DNA from: an uncultured Elusimicrobia bacterium
GTDB taxonomy: Bacteria; Elusimicrobiota; Elusimicrobia; Elusimicrobiales; UBA9959
Length of the DNA: 64,000 nucleotides
Direction of reading: 5' to 3'
NCBI GenBank assembly: GCA_903917735.1
Contig: CAIXBR010000117.1
Span: 1-64,000, forward strand
This document shows, in pieces, positions 50,058 through 57,306 of the stretch. The notes below the pieces were generated by a model. The model did no database searches and had not been told where the DNA came from. It worked only from the letters and a program-made list of their open reading frames with translations. The position numbers were made by a program, and so were the translations under genes. The stretch's first letter is position 1. Every line of letters begins with the position of its first letter.

Positions 50058-51158
50058 ATGGATATTCTTTCCAAGCTGCGTATACTCTTCTGGGGCCTGG
50101 TCATAGGGCTCTGGGGGCTTTTTATGTACCAGTACGTAAGCGACGACATGTCTATTCTGAAAAGGTTTAAAATAGGCAACAGCCCCTTCATTTCTAAAAC
50201 ATCTGAAACCCCGATAACTAAAAAGACCGCGCCGCTGGCCTACCCGCCGGCTAATCCGACGCAGCCGGACGTGATCACACAGATGCCCCCCGGGCAGAAC
50301 GGCCTGAACCTGCTAAAGACCGGGGACATCAAGGACGTCGCCCCCACCGGCATGATGCCGGAGCACACAACGGCGGACAAGACCGCCATCGTGACCGGCG
50401 GGGAAGAACTGGCCGACCAGAAGGCCCCTGACGGGTTTGCGATGAAGGTCACGCAGCACTTCGTCCTGTACGAGGAAGGGACCGAGGTCTCCGCAGAGCT
50501 GTCGGATACGCTGGAGGCGCTGCACGGCAATATAATGCTGGACCTGGTGGCCTTCTCCCCCTGGACGCGCGAAAAGAAAGTTTTCATCTACTACGCCGCC
50601 ACTCCGGAAACCTACCGCCGGCTCACTGGCAGGCCTTCCTGGTCGGGGGGGGCGGCGTCGCTCAACGAGCGCAAGATCTTCGTCTATAAAAGCGACGAGG
50701 CTTTCGGCATACTCGCGCATGAGCTGACACATATCTATTTCGACAGCTTCTTCCCGTCCTCAAATCCGAGTCCGCTGTGGCTCAGCGAAGGCCTAGCCAC
50801 CTACATCCAGTCGGAACGCGGCAACTCCACGCCCAACTGGCTGGCGCAGAACCTGAAGCTGCTGGAAGGCGGCAACGGCTTCAAGCTTGCGGACCTGGTC
50901 CGCATACAGGACCTGCAGGGCGCGGACGAAGACAACGTCCGCCTCTGGTACGCGCAGTCCTACAGCGTTGTGCGCTTCCTGATGAAGATCAAGACCGGCG
51001 ACGCTTTCTACATTTTCTGCAAGGACCTGAGCGAAGGCAAGCTGCCGGCCCAATCCCTGTACCAGGCCTACGGCATGCCGTATAACAAGCTCTCATCCCT
51101 TGAATACGCCTGGCGCTACGACCTGAAGACAGGCAAGATCTCCGGTGTGAACCAGTAG
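50058..51158 (+). CDS. Membrane-anchored gluzincin peptidase (peptidase MA-like)
   Basis: A 366-residue protein with one N-terminal membrane segment (about 8-27), a proline-rich linker to about 130, then a zinc-peptidase domain. The site is HELTH (H221, E222, H225), with a third ligand E244 in PLWLSEGLATYIQSE, the gluzincin arrangement of the peptidase MA family. Orientation suggests a periplasmic active site. It lies just upstream of the division cluster and ends at its own terminator. Substrate unknown. Confidence 0.82.
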   Translation: MDILSKLRILFWGLVIGLWGLFMYQYVSDDMSILKRFKIGNSPFISKTSETPITKKTAPLAYPPANPTQPDVITQMPPGQNGLNLLKTGDIKDVAPTGMMPEHTTADKTAIVTGGEELADQKAPDGFAMKVTQHFVLYEEGTEVSAELSDTLEALHGNIMLDLVAFSPWTREKKVFIYYAATPETYRRLTGRPSWSGGAASLNERKIFVYKSDEAFGILAHELTHIYFDSFFPSSNPSPLWLSEGLATYIQSERGNSTPNWLAQNLKLLEGGNGFKLADLVRIQDLQGADEDNVRLWYAQSYSVVRFLMKIKTGDAFYIFCKDLSEGKLPAQSLYQAYGMPYNKLSSLEYAWRYDLKTGKISGVNQ

Positions 51159-51190
51159 CCGGCAGCTATTATATATACCCTTATTATATA

Positions 51191-51216
51191 GGGGGTTGAC
51201 AGGAATCAACCCCCTT
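51191..51216 (+). terminator. Terminator after the peptidase gene
   Basis: GGGGGTTGA (51191-51199) pairs perfectly with TCAACCCCC (51206-51214) around a 6-base loop, followed by TT and a pyrimidine-rich run. Confidence 0.65.
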
Positions 51217-51284
51217 CCTCATATTTTTCTCATTTTTTAAAAACGAAAATATACAGTTAATATAAGCGTTTTTTACCACAGGTG

Positions 51285-51313
51285 TTGACAAGGCGGGAGG
51301 CATGCTGTATACT
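51285..51313 (+). promoter_or_regulatory. Promoter of the mraZ/division cluster
   Basis: A consensus TTGACA (51285-51290), exactly 17 bases, then TATACT (51308-51313). Transcription should start near 51320, at the upstream edge of the MraZ-type repeats, with a leader of about 88 bases to mraZ. Confidence 0.85.
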
Positions 51314-51323
51314 TTGATTCCAG

Positions 51324-51368
51324 TGGTGGAAAGTGGGGAACAATGTTTTTTTGTGGTTAGGAATGTTG
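51324..51368 (+). promoter_or_regulatory. MraZ operator: five pentamers at 10-base spacing
   Basis: TGGTG (51324), TGGGG (51334), TGTTT (51344), TGGTT (51354) and TGTTG (51364) begin exactly ten bases apart. MraZ proteins of other bacteria bind three or four TGGGN pentamers with 5-base spacers upstream of their own gene and repress or modulate the cluster. Position just after the promoter fits autorepression. Five units are more than the usual three or four, and the last three are degenerate. Confidence 0.75.
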
Positions 51369-51407
51369 TAAACTGTGTAAGCGCTAAGTTCAGGTTTAAT
51401 TAAGGTT

Positions 51408-51857
51408 ATGAGCTCACTTTACGGAGAATATTCATACGTGATGGACGCGAAAGGCCGCGTCTTCGTCCCATCCCGTTTCCGCGACGAGCTCCGCAAGGAA
51501 GACAAGAACTATTTCATGCTCAGCATCGGCCTGGACCGCTGCCTCTACATTTTTCTGCCGTCGAAGTGGGAAGAGCTACTGGCCAACAACATGGCGATCT
51601 TCAAATCCGAGAACAAGGAAGAGGAACGGGCCTTCAAACGCTTTTTCTTCAGCAACGCGTCTGAAGCCCGCGTGGACGAGCAGGGCAGGATCTTAGTGCC
51701 GCAAAATCAGAAAGCGTACGCTTCCTTGAAGAAGGACATCCTGATAAACGGCGTGGGGAATAAGGCTGAAATATGGGATGCGCAGGCTTGGAAAAAATAC
51801 AAAAAAGACGTAATGGAACCCTCGTTCGAAAAGTTCAGCAAGATAGTAGACCTATGA
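51408..51857 (+). CDS. mraZ: Transcriptional regulator MraZ
   Basis: A 149-residue AbrB-fold DNA-binding protein with two MraZ repeats: GEYSYVMDAKGRVFVPSRFRDEL (1-75) and FFSNASEARVDEQGRILVPQNQKAYASLKKDILINGVGNKAEIWD (78-130). First gene of the division and cell-wall cluster; its probable operator lies just upstream. Its stop overlaps the rsmH start as ATGA. Confidence 0.95.
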   Translation: MSSLYGEYSYVMDAKGRVFVPSRFRDELRKEDKNYFMLSIGLDRCLYIFLPSKWEELLANNMAIFKSENKEEERAFKRFFFSNASEARVDEQGRILVPQNQKAYASLKKDILINGVGNKAEIWDAQAWKKYKKDVMEPSFEKFSKIVDL

Positions 51858-52738
51858 CCGAATATACTCACATATCGGTCCTGGCCGAAGAAGTGCTGAA
51901 CCTGCTGATCACGGAGAAGAAGGGGACCTACGTGGACGCCACGCTGGGGCTGGGCGGACACACCGCGTGCCTGCTCAACGCGCTGCCTCCCGAAGCGAAC
52001 GTGCTCGGCATCGACTGGGACCCGGAGATGGCCGGCCTTGCCGCTGAGAACCTTAAATCTTTCGGCGGGCGCGTAAAGATAGCCCAGGGCAATTTCGCCA
52101 ACATAGACGAGATAGTGGCGCGCGAGGGCGTGCGCTCACTGTCCGGCGTCCTGTTCGACCTCGGCATCTCCTCGCTGCATTTCGACAAGCCGTCCCGCGG
52201 CTTCAGCCTGAAGCACGACGGCCCGCTGGACATGCGCATCAACCCGGACAACCCTTTGACCGCCTATACGATCATCAACCAGTGGCCTTACGAGCAGATA
52301 GAGCACCTGATCCGCGTCTGCGGCGAGCGGCATTCCGGCCGCATCACCCGCGCGGTGCTGGAAGCACGCCGCACCAAGCCACTGGAGACCACGGCGGAGC
52401 TGAGCGCGCTGATAGAGCGCGTGGCCCCGGCCCGGGGGGAGAAAACGCACCCCGCCACCAAGACCTTCCTGGCGCTGCGGGTGGCGGTGAACTATGAATT
52501 CGACAACCTGACGCGCGGCATACAGAAAGTGATGCCGCTGCTCAAGCCCGGGGCGCGGATGGGAATAATAACCTTCCACTCCCTGGAGGACCGCATAGTC
52601 AAGGAAACGTTCCGCATCATGGCTAAAATGGGCGGGTGGGAACTGGTAACGAGAAAGCCGGTAAAGCCCTCTGAGACCGAAGTACTGGCCAACAAGAGGG
52701 CGCGCAGCGCGAAACTGAGGGTAATAGAGAAGCTGTAA
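51854..52738 (+). CDS. rsmH: 16S rRNA m4C1402 methyltransferase RsmH
   Basis: N4-methylates C1402 in the 30S decoding centre. ATG at 51854 (MTEYTHISVLAEEVLNLL) overlaps the mraZ stop; the 27 codons open upstream read through mraZ in another frame and are not used. SAM motif YVDATLGLGGHTACLL, then LFDLGISSLHFDKPSRGFSLKHDGPLDMRIN and FHSLEDRIVKETFR. 294 residues. Confidence 0.96.
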   Translation: MTEYTHISVLAEEVLNLLITEKKGTYVDATLGLGGHTACLLNALPPEANVLGIDWDPEMAGLAAENLKSFGGRVKIAQGNFANIDEIVAREGVRSLSGVLFDLGISSLHFDKPSRGFSLKHDGPLDMRINPDNPLTAYTIINQWPYEQIEHLIRVCGERHSGRITRAVLEARRTKPLETTAELSALIERVAPARGEKTHPATKTFLALRVAVNYEFDNLTRGIQKVMPLLKPGARMGIITFHSLEDRIVKETFRIMAKMGGWELVTRKPVKPSETEVLANKRARSAKLRVIEKL

Positions 52739-52753
52739 AGCCAAGGGGGGAAT

Positions 52754-52924
52754 ATGTATCCGGAAAACATCCTTAAGGTCGGCGCGAAGTTCAATAAACT
52801 GCTTCATGGCAGGGCAGCCAGAACGAAGTTCAACGGACTTAAAGCTTCCATGTCGCCCACCAAGATCTTCTACCTCTGGGAGAAGCACGGCATCAAGAGA
52901 ATAGAACTTTTCAGCATGGAATAA
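52754..52924 (+). CDS. Small conserved-looking ORF between rsmH and ftsL (56 aa)
   Basis: A 56-residue basic protein (MYPENILKVGAKFNKLLHG ... WEKHGIKRIELFSME) with a strong AAGGGGGG ribosome-binding site five bases before the ATG. Spacing to rsmH (15 bases) and ftsL (21 bases) is typical of an operon. Good coding features (Lys/Arg and hydrophobic alternation, sensible codon use) make it likely real. No membrane segment; no family recognised. Confidence 0.65.
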   Translation: MYPENILKVGAKFNKLLHGRAARTKFNGLKASMSPTKIFYLWEKHGIKRIELFSME

Positions 52925-52945
52925 CGGAAAGAAGGGAAATTTAAA

Positions 52946-53281
52946 ATGCTTAAGAAGACAAGGAATTACAGACTGGCGGCGCTGGGCGGCTTATGCGCGG
53001 TATTCTTCCTGTTCGCGTGGGAAAACGTGCAGGCCGTGAAGCTGGGCTACAACATAGAAAAACTCCGGCACGAGATAAAAGACCTGGAAAGCGCAAACAC
53101 CTACCTAAAAAAAGAAATTCAAGCCTCCTTGTCTCCGGAGAAACTGGAAGCCGAGGCCACAAAACTCGGCATGGTTTACCCGGAACCAGGCGCGATCGTC
53201 ATGCTAGACGGCGCGCCCGCGCCTAAAACCGCGGGCAGGGGCTGGCTGGCAAAGCTGTTCAGGCTGAACAAGGCCTCGTAA
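52946..53281 (+). CDS. ftsL: FtsL-like cell division protein
   Basis: A 111-residue bitopic protein: a basic N-terminus (MLKKTRNYRL), one membrane segment (about 11-29), and a heptad-like periplasmic helix (NIEKLRHEIKDLESANTYLKKEIQASLSPEKLEAEATKLGM). Position between rsmH and ftsI and the coiled-coil layout identify FtsL, a scaffold that recruits and activates FtsI/FtsW. A small C-terminal basic tail is extra. Confidence 0.85.
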   Translation: MLKKTRNYRLAALGGLCAVFFLFAWENVQAVKLGYNIEKLRHEIKDLESANTYLKKEIQASLSPEKLEAEATKLGMVYPEPGAIVMLDGAPAPKTAGRGWLAKLFRLNKAS

Positions 53282-53410
53282 CCGGACTCTCCGCCGGGCC
53301 GCCGCGCGCGGCCCAGGGGAGCCAGATGCCAGAAATACACAACGTCAGAGCGCTGTTCGACAGGATCCCCGTCCACGGGGAAAACGGCTTCGCCGCGATC
53401 GCGGCCGCAC

Positions 53411-55102
53411 ATGATAGCCAAAACCTTAACAACAAGAATAAACACCTGCGCCGTCTTAGCCGGCCTTCCGGCTTTGATGATAGGCTGCCGGCTTTTCTGG
53501 CTGCAGACCGTGCGCCACGAAAATCTTTCGGAGACCGCTTCTAAGGAATTCAACCGCACCGTTTCGGAGATCGGCCCCAGGGGCCGCGTCTTCGGCGCCG
53601 GAGGGGAACTTCTGGCGCAATCGATAGTGGCGTGGGACGCCGGGCTCTTCAAAAAAGACCTTGAAGACCAGGACCGCGCCGTGGCCGCGCTGACCCGCAC
53701 CCTGGCGCTCCCGCCCTCCTTCCGCGACAAAGTCCGCCATGCTAAAAATTTCGTTCCCATAAAAAAGAGCCTCGACAGGACCGCCTGCGAGCAGGTAAAG
53801 GCGCTTGAGCTCAAAGGAGTGGCACTGGAGCCGGTGCAGAACCGCTACTATCCCGCCGGCGACATAGCGCGCGATATCATCGGCGTGACGGGGGAGCAGA
53901 AAGGCCTTACCGGGGTGGAGCTGCTCTACGACAAGGTCCTGAGCGGCAATATAAGCAAACGTGACGTGGTGCGCGACGCCGGCGGCCGGGTAATATTCGA
54001 GAACCGCCTGCAGAAAGAGTCGCGGCCCAGGGACCTCCACCTCACCATAGACAAGGACATTCAGTTCTTCGCGCAGGAGGCGGTACGCAAAGCCGTTGAA
54101 AAAAGCCGGGCGGACCTGGGCATGGCGCTGGTGCAGGACCCCCAGAGCGGCAGGATTCTGGCCATGGCGTCCTGGCCGCTCAACGTAGAGAAGATAGCGC
54201 CGGTGGAATGGGTTTACGAGCCGGGCTCTACCTTTAAATCCATTACGCTGGCCGCCGCGCTCGACAAAGGGATAGTAAGCGAGAAGGACACTTTCTTCTG
54301 CGAGAACGGCGCCTGGGCGTTCAACCCCAAGGTCACCCTGCACGACCACGAACCCGAGGGCACGCTTACGCTCTCCGGAGTGATAGAGCGCTCCTCCAAT
54401 ATAGGCGCGGCCAAGATCGGCCTCAAGCTGGGGGTCAAGGATTTTTATCTCTACACCAAGGCCTTCGGCTTCGGCTCCAAATCCGGGCTGGGCTTCCACG
54501 GCGAATCGGCCGGGCTGCTGCGCCCCCTGGAGAACTTCAAGCAGATAGACCTGGCGGTAGGTTCCTACGGGCACGGCATAGCGGCCACCCCGCTGCAGGT
54601 CATAAACGCCTACTCCGCCCTGGCTAACGGCGGGAAGCTTTACGAGCCGCGCCTTGTGGAACGGGTAACCGAATTTGAGGGAGAGGAAGTTTTCAGCAAC
54701 AAACCGGCCGTAATACGCCAGGCCATACCTCCAGGCATAGCCGGGCGGGTGAAGGCGATACTGCGCAACGTGGTGATAAACGGTACAGGCAAACCCGCCG
54801 GTATCCCCGGCTACTCCATAGCCGGCAAGACCGGCACCTCCGAGAAAATAGACCCGAGGACGGGTAAATACCAGAAAGGGAGAAGCGTGGCCTCCTTCGC
54901 CGGTTTCTTCCCCGTGGCCGAGCCGCGCTACACCATACTTGTGGTGCTGGACAACCCGAAGGGCCTCACTTACGGCGGAGAAACGGCCGCCCCGGCTTTC
55001 CGCGAAATAGCGAAGAAGATCATTACCCTCAAGGGCATAAAGCCCGACGTGGACCTGCCAGGCAAGAACAGCGAGCAGCCCGCCAGGCCCGCTTCAGACT
55101 GA
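53411..55102 (+). CDS. ftsI: Division-specific peptidoglycan transpeptidase FtsI (PBP3-like)
   Basis: A 563-residue class B penicillin-binding protein: N-terminal anchor (about 10-31), a pedestal domain with RTVSEIGPRGRVFGAGGELLAQS, and a transpeptidase domain with S273-x-x-K276 (GSTFKSIT), S328-S-N330 and KTG (473-475). It cross-links septal peptidoglycan. No clear ribosome-binding site precedes the ATG; an overlapping 72-codon frame with a good site begins at 53326 and might couple its translation. No PASTA domain. Confidence 0.94.
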   Translation: MIAKTLTTRINTCAVLAGLPALMIGCRLFWLQTVRHENLSETASKEFNRTVSEIGPRGRVFGAGGELLAQSIVAWDAGLFKKDLEDQDRAVAALTRTLALPPSFRDKVRHAKNFVPIKKSLDRTACEQVKALELKGVALEPVQNRYYPAGDIARDIIGVTGEQKGLTGVELLYDKVLSGNISKRDVVRDAGGRVIFENRLQKESRPRDLHLTIDKDIQFFAQEAVRKAVEKSRADLGMALVQDPQSGRILAMASWPLNVEKIAPVEWVYEPGSTFKSITLAAALDKGIVSEKDTFFCENGAWAFNPKVTLHDHEPEGTLTLSGVIERSSNIGAAKIGLKLGVKDFYLYTKAFGFGSKSGLGFHGESAGLLRPLENFKQIDLAVGSYGHGIAATPLQVINAYSALANGGKLYEPRLVERVTEFEGEEVFSNKPAVIRQAIPPGIAGRVKAILRNVVINGTGKPAGIPGYSIAGKTGTSEKIDPRTGKYQKGRSVASFAGFFPVAEPRYTILVVLDNPKGLTYGGETAAPAFREIAKKIITLKGIKPDVDLPGKNSEQPARPASD

Positions 55103-55193
55103 CTGCCGGCAGTTGCAGACCGCCTCCTAAAATTTACTATCATCTATATTATCCGGCCTTTAGAACGGCCGGCAGGGATTTAATGGAGGTCTC

Positions 55194-57305
55194 ATGAAAA
55201 AGACACTGCTACTGGCCGCAATGCTGGTGCCGGCTTTATGCCGGGCAGAGACGCTGAAGCTCCGTTCCGGGCCCGATATCGAAGCCAAGATCCTGTCTAT
55301 GGACGCCGACACCGTTAAGCTGGAAGGGGAAAAGGTCCTGCCGCGCAAGACCGTCTCCGAGATACAGTTTACCGCCGCCGCGGCAGCGAAGCCCCAGGAA
55401 GCCGCCGCAGCCGCCTCACCGGAGGACGCCGCCGCCGCTAAAGCGGCCTTCGCCAAGGCCGGCGAGCTTGCCCGCAAATACACCGGTGTGAACGGCCTGG
55501 TGCTGCTGGACTCGGGCACGGAGATCCTGAACCCGGATGGCACGACCATCGACCGCAACCACCAGATCAGACAGATCCTCAAGGAAACGCTTAAACAGAG
55601 CTGGGGCCAGATAATCGCCTGCGCCGAGGAAGGGCGCGACCGGGTAAAGATACTGAAGGCGAACGTCTACAATCCCGACGGCCACATCTACACGCTGGAC
55701 CCGTCGCAGATAAAGACCTCCAAGCCGCAGGAAGAGGGCGGGGATTTCTTCACCAGCGGCAATGTCTGCACACAGTACGTCATGCCAAACGTGCAGGTGG
55801 GCTCCATAGTAGACTACGAGACCGAGACCGAAACCTATAACCCTTTCCGCAAGGATTTCTTCTTTCCGCAATGGGGCTTCCAGGACGACCAGGGCCCGGT
55901 GGCCAGGTCTGAAATAACCGTCACGGTGCCTGAAAATATCCCGCTTTTCTACTCAGTAAAGAATTTTGCCGGGTTGGGCGAAGAAAAGCCGGCCATCTCC
56001 TCCGCCGCCGGCACGAAAACCTACGTCTGGGCGCTGGAGAACGTGCCGCCAATGGTGGGTGAGCCTTCCATGCCCTCATACAAAGACGTCGCCCCTTACC
56101 TCCGCACGTCTATTTTGAAGGACTGGTCCCCGATCTTCGACTGGCTGGACCAGATGTACAAGGAGCGCACCAAGCCCTCCGAAGAGCTGACCAGGTTCAC
56201 GCTGGACCTGATAAAGAACTCCAGGACCGACGAGGAAAAGGCCGCAAAGATCTACCACTATGTGCAGAAAGAGATCCGCTACATAGCCCTTAAAGTAGGA
56301 GTCGCTTCCGGGTCGGGCGGCTACGACGCCAACCTCACCTGGAAGCGCCGCTACGGCTGCTGCGTGGACAAGGCGCTGCTGCTTACCACAATGCTGGAGG
56401 TGGCCGGCATACAGGCTTCGCCCATAGTGATCAACACCAACAACCAGGCCGAAGTGGACTTCACGGTACCACACCTGGAATACGACCACGCTATAACCGT
56501 GGCCGAAATCGGCGGCCGCCACGTCTTCCTGGACTCCACCAACTACGACTACCGTTACCCGGAGATAGCCAGCTTCGACTACGGCGTGCACGTAATGAAC
56601 ATCTTCGACAAGAAGATAGACTACGTCCCCGTGCCGATGCCAAAAGAGAACGGGAGCTTCTACGACTACACCATGAAATTCTCACCGTCCGGAGCCTCAG
56701 AGATAACGGAGAAAATGCATTACAGCGGCTCGCGCGAGGGCGGCCTGCGCAGCTACTACCGTTCCATAAAGAAAGAGGAACAGAAACAGAACTTCCAGAG
56801 CTTCGCCAAAGGCGTAGCGCCCTCGGCCGAACTGGTCTCATACGAGGTGAACAACGCGGAGAAGATAGAGGACCCTTTCTCAATAGGCCTGAAATACACG
56901 GCGGCCGACTACCCGCAGAGGGCCGGCAGCATAATGATAATCAAGCTGCCCGACTTCGAGATGGAACCTTACCGGATAAACGAGATCTCGCTGGACCAAA
57001 GGCGCTATCCCATAGAATACGAAGCCTCGATGGGCAGGTACCAGCATTACGAGCTGGCCATCCCGGAGAACTTCGAGGTGGTCTCGCTGCCCGGCAAGAT
57101 AGACCTCTCCAACAAGTACTCCTCCTTCAAGGCCGAATGCGCGAAGACCTCGAAGACAGCCATAACCTGCTCCGTAGCCTGGGAGCGCCCGGAACGCGTG
57201 ATCCCGCCGGCTGACTACGCGGAGTACAAGGCTTTCATAGAGAAGGCGGCCAGCTACACCAAGAGCCAGATCTTCCTGCGCGACATGACGTCGAAGGAGA
57301 AATAA
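55194..57305 (+). CDS. Secreted DUF3857/transglutaminase-like protein, catalytic triad intact
   Basis: A 703-residue exported protein: signal peptide (1-18), a short N-terminal beta segment (LKLRSGPDIEAKILSMDADTVKLEGEKV), an Ala-rich linker, a DUF3857 domain (about 100-300) and a transglutaminase-like core. The expected Cys-His-Asp triad is present as C390 (GCCVDKALLL), H432 (EYDHAITV) and D447 (HVFLDSTN). A C-terminal beta region follows. GGAGG precedes the ATG. It lies between ftsI and murE, one base from a paralogue. Probably a periplasmic peptidase, ligase or binding protein; substrate unknown. Confidence 0.85.
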   Translation: MKKTLLLAAMLVPALCRAETLKLRSGPDIEAKILSMDADTVKLEGEKVLPRKTVSEIQFTAAAAAKPQEAAAAASPEDAAAAKAAFAKAGELARKYTGVNGLVLLDSGTEILNPDGTTIDRNHQIRQILKETLKQSWGQIIACAEEGRDRVKILKANVYNPDGHIYTLDPSQIKTSKPQEEGGDFFTSGNVCTQYVMPNVQVGSIVDYETETETYNPFRKDFFFPQWGFQDDQGPVARSEITVTVPENIPLFYSVKNFAGLGEEKPAISSAAGTKTYVWALENVPPMVGEPSMPSYKDVAPYLRTSILKDWSPIFDWLDQMYKERTKPSEELTRFTLDLIKNSRTDEEKAAKIYHYVQKEIRYIALKVGVASGSGGYDANLTWKRRYGCCVDKALLLTTMLEVAGIQASPIVINTNNQAEVDFTVPHLEYDHAITVAEIGGRHVFLDSTNYDYRYPEIASFDYGVHVMNIFDKKIDYVPVPMPKENGSFYDYTMKFSPSGASEITEKMHYSGSREGGLRSYYRSIKKEEQKQNFQSFAKGVAPSAELVSYEVNNAEKIEDPFSIGLKYTAADYPQRAGSIMIIKLPDFEMEPYRINEISLDQRRYPIEYEASMGRYQHYELAIPENFEVVSLPGKIDLSNKYSSFKAECAKTSKTAITCSVAWERPERVIPPADYAEYKAFIEKAASYTKSQIFLRDMTSKEK

Positions 57306-57306
57306 C

